From NCBI GenBank assembly GCA_964058805.1, contig CAXKVV010000577.1, positions 1-64,000 on the forward strand: a stretch of 64,000 bases of DNA, read 5' to 3'. Positions 41,558-54,202 of this stretch are shown here, in pieces. The stretch comes from Schoenoplectus triqueter. Its lineage: Eukaryota > Streptophyta > Magnoliopsida > Poales > Cyperaceae. The notes beneath the pieces were generated by a model, which was not told where the DNA came from, ran no database searches, and saw only the letters and a list, made by a program, of their open reading frames with translations. The first letter of the stretch is position 1. The number at the start of each line of letters is the position of its first letter. Position numbers and translations under genes: made by a program.

Positions 41558-42601
41558 TCATGTTTTGCGCGCCCGAACTCGTTTTCGGCGGAACCGATGG
41601 CGTCGGGTCCCGTTTTGATGTTCTGCGCGCCCCGACTCGTTTTCGGCGGTACCGATGGCGTCGGGTCCCGCTTTCATGTTTTGCGCTCCCGGACTCATTT
41701 TCGACGGTGCCGAGTGCGTCGGGTCCCGTTTTCTTGTTTTGAGCGCCCGGACTCGTTTTCGGCGATACGGAGGGTGTCGGGTCCCGTTTTCATGTTTTGC
41801 GCGCCCGGACTCGTTTTCGGCGGTGCCGATGGCGTCGGGTCCCGTATTCATGTTTTGCGCGCCCGGACTCATTTTCGGCGGTACCGATGGCGTCGGGTCC
41901 CGTTTTCATGTTTTGCGCTCCCGGACTCCTTTTCGGCGGTGCCGAGTAAGTCGGGAACCGTTTTCATGTTTTGCGCGCCCCGACTCGTTTTCGGCGGTAC
42001 CGATGGCGTCGGGTCCTGCTTTCATGTTTTGCGCTCCCGGACTCGTTTTCGGCGGTGCCGAGTGCGTGGGGTCTCGATTTCATGTTTTGCGCGCCCGGAC
42101 TCGTTTTCGGCGATACCGAGGGCGTCGGGTCCCGTTTTGATGTTCTACGCGCCCCGACTCGTTTTCGGCGGTACCGATGGCGTCGGGTCCCGCTTTCATG
42201 TTTTGCGCTCCCGGACTCATTTTCGGCGGTGCCGAGTGCGTCGGGTCCCGTTTTCTTGTTTTGAGCGCCCGGACTCGTTTTCGGCGATACGGAGGGTGTC
42301 GGGTCCCGTTTTCATGTTTTGCGCGCCCGGACTCGTTTTCGGCGGTGCCGATGGCGTCGGGTCCCGTATTCATGTTTTGCGCGCCCGGACTCATTTTCGG
42401 CGGTACCGATGGCGTCGGGTCCCGTTTTCATGTTTAGCGCGCCCGGACTCGTTTTCGGCGGTACCGATGGCGTCGGGTCCCGTTTTCATGTTTCGCGCTC
42501 CCGGACTCATTTTCGGCGGTGCCGAGTAAGTCGGGTCCCTTTTTCATGTTTTGCGCGCCCGGACTCGTTTTCGGCGGTACCGATGGCGTCGGGTCCCGTT
42601 T
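41558..42601. repeat. Sat1: 522-bp (9-monomer) local HOR, two copies
   Basis: The same series of variant monomers repeats with an offset of 522 bp (for example GATACGGAGGGTGTC followed by the GTATTCATG variant). 522 = 9 x 58. Confidence 0.8.
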
Positions 42602-44140
42602 TCATGTTACGCGCTCCCTTACTCATTTTCGACGGTGCCGAGTAAGTCGGGTCCCGTTTTCATGTTTTGCGCGCCCGTAGTCATTTTTGGCAGTACCGAT
42701 GGCGTCGGGTCCCGTTTTCATGTATTGCGCGCCCGGACTCATTTTCGACGGTACCGATGGCGTCGGCTTCCGTTTTCATGTTTTGCGCACCCGGACTCGT
42801 TTTCGGCGGTACCGTGGGCGTCGGGTCCCGTTTTCATGTTTTGCGCGCCCCGACTCATTTTCGGCAGTGCCGAGTAAGTCGGGTCCAGTTTTCATGTTTT
42901 GGGCGCCCGAACTCGTTTTCGGCGGAACCGATGGCGTATGGTCCCGTTTTCGTGTTTTGCGCGCCCCGACTCGTTTTCGGCGGTACCGATGGCGTCGGGT
43001 CTCGATTTCATGTTTTGCGCGCCCGGACTCGTTTTCGGCGATACCGAGGGCGTCGGGTCCCGTTTTGATGTTCTGCGCGCCCCGACTCGTTTTCGGCGGT
43101 ACCGATGGCGTCGGGTCCCGCTTTCATGTTTTGGGCTCCCGGACTCATTTTCGGCGGTGCCGAGTGCGTCGGGTCCCGATTTCATGTTTTGCGCGCCCGG
43201 ACTCGTTTTCGGCGATACCGAGGGCGTCGGGTCACGTTTTCATGTTTTGCGCGCCCGGACTCGTTTTCGGCGGTGCCGATGGCGTCGGGTCCCGTATTCA
43301 TGTTTTGCGCGCCGGGACTCATTTTCGGCGGTACCGATGGCGTCGGGTCCTGTTTTCATGTTTTGCGCGCCCGGACTCTTTTTCGGTGGTACCGATGGCG
43401 TCGGGTCCCTTTTTCATGTTTTGCGCTCCCGGAATCATTTTCAGCGGTGCCGAGTAAGTCGGGTCTCGTTTTCGTGTTTTGCGCACCCGTACTCGTTTTC
43501 GGCGGTACCTAGGGCGTCGGGTTCCGTTTTCAAGATTTGCGCGCCCCAACTCGTTTTCGGTTGTACCGATGGCGTCGGGACCCGTTTTCATATTTTGCGC
43601 TCCCGAACTCGTTTTCGGCAGTGCCAAGTGCGTCGGGTCCCGTTTTCATGTTTTGCGCGTCCGGACTCGTTTTCGGCGGTACTGTGGGCGTCGGGTCTCG
43701 TTTACATGTTTTGCGCGCCCGAACTTGTTTTCGACGGTAACTTGCGCGTCGGGTCCCGTTTTCTTTTTTTGCGCGCCCGGACTCGTTTTCGGTGGTACCG
43801 AAGGCGTTGGGTCTTGTTTTCATGTTTTGGCACCAGGACTCGTTTTCGGCGGTGCCGATGGCGTCGGGTCCCGTTTTCATGTTTTGCGCGTCCGGACTCG
43901 TTTTCGGCCGTACCGAGGGCGTCCGGTCCCGTTTTTATGTTTTGGGCACCCGAACTCATTTTCGGCGGTACCGAGGGCGTCAAGTCCTGTTTTGATGATT
44001 TGCAAGCCCGGTCTCGTTTTCGACGGTAACTTGCGCATCAGGTCCCCTTTTCATGTTTTTCGCGCCCGTACTCATTTTCGGCGGTACCGACGGCGTCGGG
44101 TCCCATTTTCATGTTTCGCGCTCCCGGACTCATTTTCGGC

Positions 44141-45776
44141 GGTGACGAGTATGTCGGGTCCCGTTTTCATGTTTTGCGCGCCCGGACTCGTTTTCGGCGG
44201 TACCGATGGCGTTGGGTCCCGTTTTCATGTTTCGCGCTCCCGGACTCATTTTCGGCGGTGCCGAGTAAGTCGGGTCCCGTTTTCATGTTTTGCGCGCCTG
44301 TACTCATTTTTGGCAGTACTGATGGCGTCGGGTCCCGTTTTCATGTTTTGCGCACCCCGACTCGTTTTCGGCGGTACCGATGGCGTCGGGTCCTGCTTTC
44401 ATGTTTTGCGCTCCCGGACTCGTTTTCGGCGATGCCGAGTGCGTCGGGTCTCGATTTCATGTTTTGCGCGCCCGGACTCGTTTTCGGCGATACCGAGGGC
44501 GTCGGGTCCCGTTTTGATGTTCTGCGCGCCCCGACTTGTTTTCGGCGGTACCGACGGCGTCGGGTCCCGCTTTCATGTTTTGCGCTGCAGGACTCGTTTT
44601 CGGCGGTGCCGAGTGCGTCGGGCACCGATTTCATGTTTTGTGCGCCGAGACTCGTTTTCGGCGATACCGAGGGCGTCGGGTCCCGTTTTCATGTTTTGCG
44701 CGCCCGGACTCGTTTTCGGCGGAGCCGATGGCGTCGGGTCCCGTATTCATGTTTTGCGCTCCCGGACTTATTTTCGGCGGTACCGATGGCGTCGGGTCCC
44801 GTTTTCATGTTTTGCACTCCCGGACTCCTTTTCGGCGGTGCCGAGTAAGTCGGGTCCCGTTTTCATGTTTGGCGCGCCCGGACTCGTTTTCGGCGGTACC
44901 GATGGCGTCGGGTCCCGTTTTCATGTTTCGCGCTCCCGGACTCATTTTCGGCGGTGACGAGTATGTCGGGTCCCGTTTTCATGTTTTGCGCGCCCGGACT
45001 CGTTTTCGGCGGTACCGATGGCGTCGGGTCCCGTTTTCATGTTTCGCGCTCCCGGACTCATTTTCGGCGGTGCCGAGTAAGTCGGGTCCCGTTTTCATGT
45101 TTTGCGCGCCTGTACTCATTTTTGGCAGTACTGATGGCGTCGGGTCCCGTTTTCATGTTTTGCGCGCCCCGACTCGTTTTCGGCGGTACCGATGGCGTCG
45201 GGTCCTGCTTTCATGTTTTGCGCTCCCGGACTCGTTTTCGGCGGTGCCGAGTGCGTCGGGTCTCGATTTCACGTTTTGCGCGCCCGGACTCGTTTTCGGC
45301 GATACCGTGGGCGTCGGGTCCCGTTTTGATGTTCTGCGCGCCCCGACTTGTTTTCGGCAGTACCGACGGCGTCGGGTCCCGCTTTCATGTTTTGCGCTGC
45401 AGGACTCGTTTTCGGCGGTGCCGAGTGCGTCGGGTCCCGATTTCATGTTTTGTGCGCCGAGACTCGTTTTCGGCGATACAGAGGGCGTCGGGTCCCGTTT
45501 TCATGTTTTGCGCGCCCGGACTCATTTTCGGCGGAGCCGATGGCGTCGGGTCCCGTATTCATGTTTTGCGCTCCCGGACTTATTTTCGGCGGTACCGATG
45601 GCGTCGGGTCCCGTTTTTATGTTTTGCACTCCCGAACTCCTTTTCGGCGGTGCCGAGTAAGTCGGGTCCCGTTTTCATGTTTGGCGCGCCCGGACTCGTT
45701 TTCGGCGGTACCGATGGTGTCGGGTCCCGTTTTCATGTTTCGCGCTCCCGGACTCATTTTCGGCGGTGACGAGTAT
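44141..45776. repeat. Sat1: 812-bp (14-monomer) local HOR, two copies
   Basis: The marker GGTGACGAGTATGTC occurs at 44141, 44953 and 45765, spaced 812 = 14 x 58. Variant order between the markers is the same. Confidence 0.9.
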
Positions 45777-48729
45777 GTCGGGTCCCGTTTTCATGTTTTG
45801 CGCGCCCGGACTCGTTTTCGGCGGTACCGATGGCGTCGGGTCCCGTTTTCATGTTTCGCGCTCCCGGACTCATTTTCGGCGGTGCCGAGTAAGTCGGGTC
45901 CCGTTTTCATGTTTTGCGCGCCTGTACTCATTTTTGGCAGTACGGATGGCGTCGGGTCCCGTTTTCATGTTTTGCGCGCCCGGACTCATTTTCGACGGTA
46001 CCGATGGCGTCGGGTCCCGTTTTCATGTTTTGCGCGCCCGGACTCGTTTTCGGCGGTACCGATGGCGTCGGGTCCCGTTTTCATGCTTTGCGCTCCCGGA
46101 CTCATTTTCGGCGGTGCCGATAGCGTCGGGTCCCGTTTTCATGTTTTGCGCGCCCGGACTCGTTTTCGGTGGTACCGATGGCGTCGGGTCCCGTTTTCAT
46201 GTTTTGCGCTCCAGGACTCATTTTCGGCGGTGCGGAGTAAGTCGGGTCCCGTTTTCATGTTTTGCGCGCCCGTACTCATTTTTTGCAGTACCGATGGCGT
46301 CGGGTCCCGTTTTCATGTTTTGCGCGCCCGGACTCATTTTCAACGGTACCGATGGCGTCGGGTCCCGTTTTCATGTTTTGCGCGCCCGGACTCGTTTTCG
46401 GCGTTACCGATGGCGTCGGGTCCCGTTTTCATGTTTTGCGCTCCCGGACTCATTTTCGGCGGTGCCGATAGCGTCGGGTCCCGTGTTCATGTTTTGCGCG
46501 CCCGGACTCGTTTTCGGTGGTACCGATGGTGTCGGGTCCCGTTTTCATGTTTTGCGCTCCAGGACTCATTTTCGGCGGTGCCGAGTAAGTCGGGTCCCGT
46601 TTTCGTGTTTTGCGCACCCATACTCGTTTTCGGCGGTACCGAGGGCGTCGGGTCCCGTTTTCAAGATTTGCTCGCCCCAACTCGTTTTCGGTTATACCGT
46701 TGGCGTCGGGACCCGTTTTCATGTTTTGCAGCCCGAACTCGTTTTCGGCGGAGCCTAGTGCGTCGGGTCTCGTTTTCATGTTTTGCGCGTCCGGACTCGT
46801 TTTCGGCGGTACTGAGGGCGTCGGGTCCCGTTTTCTTTTTTGGCGCGCCCGGACTCGTTTTCGGCGGTACCGATGGCGTCGGGTCCCGTTTTCATGTTTT
46901 GCGCGCCCGGACTCATTTTCGACGGTACCGATGGCGTCGGGTCCCGTTTTCATGTTTTGCGCGCCCGGACTCGTTTTCGGCGGTACCGGTGGCGTCGGGT
47001 CCCGTTTTCATGTTTTGCGCTCCCGGACTCATTTTCGGCGGTGCCGATAGCGTCGGGTCCCGTTTTTCTTGTTTTGCGCGCCCGGACTCGTTTTCGGTGG
47101 TACCGATGGCGTCGGGTCCCGTTTTCATGTTTTGCGCTCCAGGACTCATTTTCGGCGGTGCCGAGTAAGTCGGGTCCCGTTTTCATGTTTTGCGCGCCCG
47201 TACTCATTTTTGGCAGTACCGATGGCGTCGGGTCCCGTTTTCATGTTTTACGCGCCCGGACTCGTTTTCGGCGGTACCGATGGCGTCGGGTCCCGTTTTC
47301 ATGTTTTGCGCTACCGGACTCATTTTCGGCGGTGCCGATAGCGTCGGGTCCCGTGTTCATGTTTTGCGCGCCCGTACTCGTTTTCGGTGGTACCGATGGC
47401 GTCGAGTCCCGTTTTCATGTTTTGCGCTCCAGGACTCATTTTCGGCGGTGCCGAGTAAGTCGGGTCCCGTTTTCATGTTTTGCGCTCCAGGACTCATTTT
47501 CGGCGGTACCGAGGGCGTCGGGTCCCGTTTTCAAGATTTGCTCGCCCCAACTCGTTTTCGGTTGTACCGTTGGCGTCGGGACCCGTTTTCATGTTTTGCG
47601 CTCCCGAACTCGTTTTCGGCGGAGCCCAGTGCGTCGGGTCCCGTTTTCATGTTTTGCGCGTCCGGACTCGTTTTCGGCGGTACTGAGGGCGTCGGGTCCC
47701 GTTTTCTTTTTTTGCGCGCCCGGACTCGTTTTCGGCGGTACCGAAGGCGTCGGGTCTTGTTTTCATGTTTTGGCTCCAGGACTCGTTTTCGGCGGTGCCG
47801 ATGGCGTCGGGTCCCGTTTTCATGTTTTGCGCACCCGGACTCATTTTCGGCGGTGCCGTGTAAGTCGGGTCCCGTTTTCATGTTTTGCGCGCCCCGACTC
47901 GTTTTCGGTTGTACCGATGGCGTCGGGACCCGTTTTCATGTTTTGCGCTCCCGAACTCGTTTTCGGCGGTGCCGAGTGCGTCGGGTCCCGTTTTCATGTT
48001 TTGCGCGTCCAGACTCGTTTTCGGCGGTACTGAGGGCGTCGGGTCCCATTTTCATGTTTTGCGCGCCCGTACTCCTTTTCGGCGGTAGCGAGTGGTCGGG
48101 TCCCGTTTTCATGTTTTGCGCGCCCGGTCTCGTTTTCGATGGTAACTTGCCCGTCAGGTCCCATTTTCTTGTTTTGCGCGCCCAGACTCATTTTCGGCGG
48201 TACCGATGGAGTCGGGTCCTGTTTTCATGTTTTGCGCGCCCGGACTCGTTTTCGGCGGTACCGTTGGCGTCGGGTCCTGTTTTCATGTTTTGCGCTCCGG
48301 GACTCATTTTCGGCGGTGCCAAGTCGGGTCCCGTTTTCATGTTTTGCGCGCCCGAACTCGTTTTCGGCGGAACCGATGGCGTTTGGTCCCGTTTTCATGT
48401 TTTGTGCGCCCCGACTCGTTTTCGGCGGTACCGATGGCGTCGAGTCCTGCTTTCATGTTTTGCGCGCCCGGACTCGTTTTCGGCGGTATCGAGAGCGTCG
48501 GGTCCCGTTTTCATGTTTTGCGCGCCCGGACTCATTTTCGATGGTAACTTGCGAGTCGGGTTCCGTTTTCATGTTTTGCGCGCCCGGACTCGTTTTCGGC
48601 GGTACCGATGGCGTCGGGTCCCGTTTTCATGTTTTGCGCACCCGGACTCATTTTCGGCGGTGCCGATGGCGTCGGGTCCCGTTTTCATGTTTTGCGCGCC
48701 CGAACTAGTTTTCGGTGGTACCGATGGCG

Positions 48730-48800
48730 TCGGGTCCCGTTTTCACGTTTTGCGCTCCCTAACCCGTTTTCATGTTTTGCACTCCCTAACTACATATAAT
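48730..48800. other. Junction between Sat1 and Sat2
   Basis: The last Sat1 monomers are truncated to about 29 bp (GTTTTCA(C/T)GTTTTGC...CTCCCTAA twice) and then run straight into TAACTACATATAATTTCTCGC of Sat2 at about 48787. No transposon or unique spacer separates the arrays. Confidence 0.9.
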
Positions 48801-51494
48801 TTCTCGCAAATTAAAATCATAATTACTCCTAATTATGCCTATTATATGATTGTGTAATTAAAACTTAAATATGAATATTCTATGACGCTAATTTTGCACA
48901 AAATATAAGTAAGATGCATTCGAAAATGCTTTTTGAACAAGTTGTTTAAGATTTTCAACATTTTTTGCATCAAAACTACACATAATTTCGAGCGAATTAA
49001 TATAATTACTCCTAACTATGTCTATTATAAGATTGTCAAATTAACACTTCAATATGAATATCATAGGACACTAATTTTACATAAGACATAAGTAAGATAC
49101 ATTGGAAATTGCTGTTTAAACTTGTTTAAGATTTTTAACATTTATTCCCTCATAAAAACAAATAATTTCATGAAAATTAATAAAATCACTCGTAATTGTG
49201 CTTGCTAGAAGATTACCCAATTAACACTTCGATATGAACAGTCTACGACACGGATTTTACATAAAAAATAAGTAAGATGCATTAAAAACAACAGTTTAAA
49301 CAAGTTGTTTGGGTTTTTCAAAAACATTGGCTGCATAACTACACATAACATCACGCAAATTAATATAATTGCTCCTAATTATGCCTATTATATAATTATC
49401 CAATTCACACTCCAACATGAATATATCCTGTAACAGTAAATACATTTGAAACTGCTGTTTAAACAAGTTGTTTAAGATTTTCAAAATTTATTGTCTCATA
49501 ACTACTTATAATTTCATGAAAATTAATAAAATTACTACTAATTATCCCTATTATAAGATTATCCAATTAATACTTCGATATGAATATTCTACGACACAAA
49601 GTATGCACAATACATAAGTAAGATGCATTATAAAACAGCAGATTGAACTAGTTGATTGAGTTTTTCAATCTTTTTGCCGCGTAACTACTTATAATTTCGT
49701 GCAAATTAATATAATCACTCGTAATTACGCCTATTATAAGTTTATCTAATTAAAACATCGATATGAATACTCTATGATGCTAATTTGGCACAAAACATAA
49801 GTAAGATGCATTAAAAACTGCTGTTTAAACAAGTTGTTTGACTTTTTAAAAAATTTTGGCCCCATAAGTACACATAATCTCGTGCAAATTAATATAATTA
49901 CTCCTAATTATGTCTATTATAAGATTGTTCAATTAACACTTCGATATGAATATTCTACGACACCATTTTCTCCCGAAACACAAGTAAGATGCATTAGAAA
50001 CGGCTATTTGAGCGTTTCAAAAATTTTGGCCCCATAACTACATATAGTTTCGTGAAAATTAAAATAATCACTCCTAATTATGCCTATTAAAAGATTATCT
50101 AATTAACACTTCAATATGAACATTCTACAACACTAATTTTGTACAAAACATAAGTAGGAGGCTTTAAAAACAGCTGTTTAAACAAGTTGTTTGAGTTTTT
50201 TTAATATTTTTGGCCGCATAATTACACATAATTTATTATAAATTAATATAATTATTCCTAATCATGTCTATTATCCGATCTTCCAATTAAAACTTTGTTA
50301 TGAATATTCTACGACACTAATTTTGCACAAAACATAAGTAAGATGCATTAAAAGCAGCTGCATAAACAAGTTAATTGAGTTTTTCAAATCTTTTGGCTGC
50401 ATAGCTACATAAAATTTCTTATAAATTAATATAATTACTCCTTAATATGTCTATTGTAAGATTCCTTAATTAAACCTTCGATTTGAATATTCTGCAACAC
50501 TAATTTTGCGCAAAACATAAGTAAGATGCATTAAAAACTGTTGTTTAAACAAGTTGTTTGAGCTTTTCAAATCATTTGGCCGCCTAACTACATATAATTT
50601 CGTACAAATTAAAAACATTACTCCCTATTACGCCTTTTATAAAATTACCCAACTAAAACTTCGATATGAAAATTCTATAACGCTAATATTGCACAAAACA
50701 TAAGTAAGATGCGTTAAAAACTGCTATTTAAACAAGTTGTTTGCCTTTATAAAATTTTTGGCTACATAACAACACATAATTTGGTGCTAATTAATATAAT
50801 TACTCCTAATTATGCCTATTATGTGACCGTTCAATGAACACTTCAAAACGAATATTTTAGGGCACTATTTTTCCTCAAAACATAAGTAAGATGCGTTAGA
50901 AACTGCTATTTAAGAAAGTTTAGTTCTTCAACATTTTTTGCCTCATAACTAAATATAATTTCATAAAAATTAATATAATTACTCCTAATTATGCCCATTA
51001 AAATATTAGCCAATTAACACTTCGATATGAACAATCTACGACACTAATTTTGCACAGGACATAAGTAGGATGCATTAAAAACAGCTGTTTAACCAAGTTG
51101 TTTGCATTTTTCAAAACAATTGGCCGCATAAGTACAAATAATTTAATGCAAATTAATATAATTACTCCTAATTATGCCTATTATAAGATTGTCCAATTAA
51201 CACTTCGATACGAATATCCTACGACACTAATTTTTCATAAAACATAAGTAAGATATATTAGAAACTGCTGTTTAAACAAGTTATTTCAGATTTTTAACCT
51301 TTTTTGACTCATAACTATACATATTTTCGTGATAATTAATGTAATTACTCCTAATTATACCTATTAGAAGATTATCCAATTAACAATTCGATATGAACAT
51401 TGCACGATACAATTTTTGCCCAAAACATAAATAGCATGCGTTGAAAACAGTATTTTAAACAAGTTGTTTGAGTTTTTTAAAATTGCTGGCCGCA
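48787..51494. repeat. Sat2 HOR unit 1 (2708 bp)
   Basis: Adjoins Sat1. Has CTCGCAAATT at its start where the other units have CTCGCGAATT, and shares GATTACCCAATTAAC (49211) with unit 2. Confidence 0.95.
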
Positions 51495-54202
51495 TAACTA
51501 CATATAATTTCTCGCGAATTAAAATCATAATTACTCCTAATTATGCCTATTATATGATTGTGTAATTAAAACTTAAATATGAATATTCTATGACGCTAAT
51601 TTTGCACAAAATATAAGTAAGATGCATTCGAAAATGCTTTTTGAACAAGTTGTTTAAGATTTTCAACATTTTTTGCATCAAAACTACACATAATTTCGAG
51701 CGAATTAATATAATTACTCCTAACTATGTCTATTATAAGATTGTCAAATTAACACTTCAATATGAATATCATAGGACACTAATTTTACATAAGACATAAG
51801 TAAGATACATTGGAAATTGCTGTTTAAACTTGTTTAAGATTTTTAACATTTATTCCCTCATAAAAACAAATAATTTCATGAAAATTAATAAAATCACTCG
51901 TAATTGTGCTTGCTAGAAGATTACCCAATTAACACTTCGATATGAACAGTCTACGACACGGATTTTACATAAAAAATAAGTAAGATGCATTAAAAACAAC
52001 AGTTTAAACAAGTTGTTTGGGTTTTTCAAAAACATTGGCTGCATAACTACACATAACATCACGCAAATTAATATAATTGCTCCTAATTATGCCTATTATA
52101 TAATTATCCAATTCACACTCCAACATGAATATATCCTGTAACAGTAAATACATTTGAAACTGCTGTTTAAACAAGTTGTTTAAGATTTTCAAAATTTATT
52201 GTCTCATAACTACTTATAATTTCATGAAAATTAATAAAATTACTACTAATTATCCCTATTATAAGATTATCCAATTAATACTTCGATATGAATATTCTAC
52301 GACACAAAGTATGCACAATACATAAGTAAGATGCATTATAAAACAGCAGATTGAACTAGTTGATTGAGTTTTTCAATCTTTTTGCCGCGTAACTACTTAT
52401 AATTTCGTGCAAATTAATATAATCACTCGTAATTACGCCTATTATAAGTTTATCTAATTAAAACATCGATATGAATACTCTATGATGCTAATTTGGCACA
52501 AAACATAAGTAAGATGCATTAAAAACTGCTATTTAAACAAGTTGTTTGACTTTTTAAAAAATTTTGGCCCCATAAGTACACATAATCTCGTGCAAATTAA
52601 TATAATTACTCCTAATTATGTCTATTATAAGATTGTTCAATTAACACTTCGATATGAATATTCTACGACACCATTTTCTCCCGAAACACAAGTAAGATGC
52701 ATTAGAAACGGCTATTTGAGCGTTTCAAAAATTTTGGCCCCATAACTACATATAGTTTCGTGAAAATTAAAATAATCACTCCTAATTATGCCTATTAAAA
52801 GATTATCTAATTAACACTTCAATATGAACATTCTACAACACTAATTTTGTACAAAACATAAGTAGGAGGCTTTAAAAACAGCTGTTTAAACAAGTTGTTT
52901 GAGTTTTTTTAATATTTTTGGCCGCATAATTACACATAATTTATTATAAATTAATATAATTATTCCTAATCATGTCTATTATCCGATCTTCCAATTAAAA
53001 CTTTGTTATGAATATTCTACGACACTAATTTTGCACAAAACATAAGTAAGATGCATTAAAAGCAGCTGCATAAACAAGTTAATTGAGTTTTTCAAATCTT
53101 TTGGCTGCATAGCTACATAAAATTTCTTATAAATTAATATAATTACTCCTTAATATGTCTATTGTAAGATTCCTTAATTAAACCTTCGATTTGAATATTC
53201 TGCAACACTAATTTTGCGCAAAACATAAGTAAGATGCATTAAAAACTGTTGTTTAAACAAGTTGTTTGAGCTTTTCAAATCATTTGGCCGCCTAACTACA
53301 TATAATTTCGTACAAATTAAAAACATTACTCCCTATTACGCCTTTTATAAAATTACCCAACTAAAACTTCGATATGAAAATTCTATAACGCTAATATTGC
53401 ACAAAACATAAGTAAGATGCGTTAAAAACTGCTATTTAAACAAGTTGTTTGCCTTTATAAAATTTTTGGCTACATAACAACACATAATTTGGTGCTAATT
53501 AATATAATTACTCCTAATTATGCCTATTATGTGACCGTTCAATGAACACTTCAAAACGAATATTTTAGGGCACTATTTTTCCTCAAAACATAAGTAAGAT
53601 GCGTTAGAAACTGCTATTTAAGAAAGTTTAGTTCTTCAACATTTTTTGCCTCATAACTAAATATAATTTCATAAAAATTAATATAATTACTCCTAATTAT
53701 GCCCATTAAAATATTAGCCAATTAACACTTCGATATGAACAATCTACGACACTAATTTTGCACAGGACATAAGTAGGATGCATTAAAAACAGCTGTTTAA
53801 CCAAGTTGTTTGCATTTTTCAAAACAATTGGCCGCATAAGTACAAATAATTTAATGCAAATTAATATAATTACTCCTAATTATGCCTATTATAAGATTGT
53901 CCAATTAACACTTCGATACGAATATCCTACGACACTAATTTTTCATAAAACATAAGTAAGATATATTAGAAACTGCTGTTTAAACAAGTTATTTCAGATT
54001 TTTAACCTTTTTTGACTCATAACTATACATATTTTCGTGATAATTAATGTAATTACTCCTAATTATACCTATTAGAAGATTATCCAATTAACAATTCGAT
54101 ATGAACATTGCACGATACAATTTTTGCCCAAAACATAAATAGCATGCGTTGAAAACAGTATTTTAAACAAGTTGTTTGAGTTTTTTAAAATTGCTGGCCG
54201 CA
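51495..54202. repeat. Sat2 HOR unit 2 (2708 bp)
   Basis: Shares GATTACCCAATTAAC with unit 1. Private change: AACTGCTATTTAAAC near 52525. Confidence 0.95.

Larger units (their letters stand above)
28466..48786. repeat. 58-bp CpG-rich satellite array (Sat1), about 350 monomers
   Basis: The monomer is 58 bp, with landmarks in order: ACTCGTTTTCGG, the dyad CGGTACCG, ATGGCGTCGGG, the dyad CGGGTCCCG, TTTTCATGTTTTG and CGCGCCCGG. The common form carries 10 CpGs. Variants include ACTCATTTTCGG, GTGCCGAGTAAGTC, GATACCGAGGGC and GGTAACTTGCGC. The plus-strand common form has no TAA, TAG or TGA, and 58 is not a multiple of three, so long open frames (up to 744 codons) appear in all frames until a GAGTAAGTC variant ends them. 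These are not genes. Local HORs are listed separately. Confidence 0.97.

Noticed and set aside
28516..48857. Many long open frames (up to 744 codons) with Arg/Phe/Ser/Gly-rich 58-residue repeats
   Set aside because: They result from a stop-free 58-bp monomer read in rotating frames. Different frames of the same DNA are equally open, and they end only where a GAGTAAGTC variant monomer occurs.
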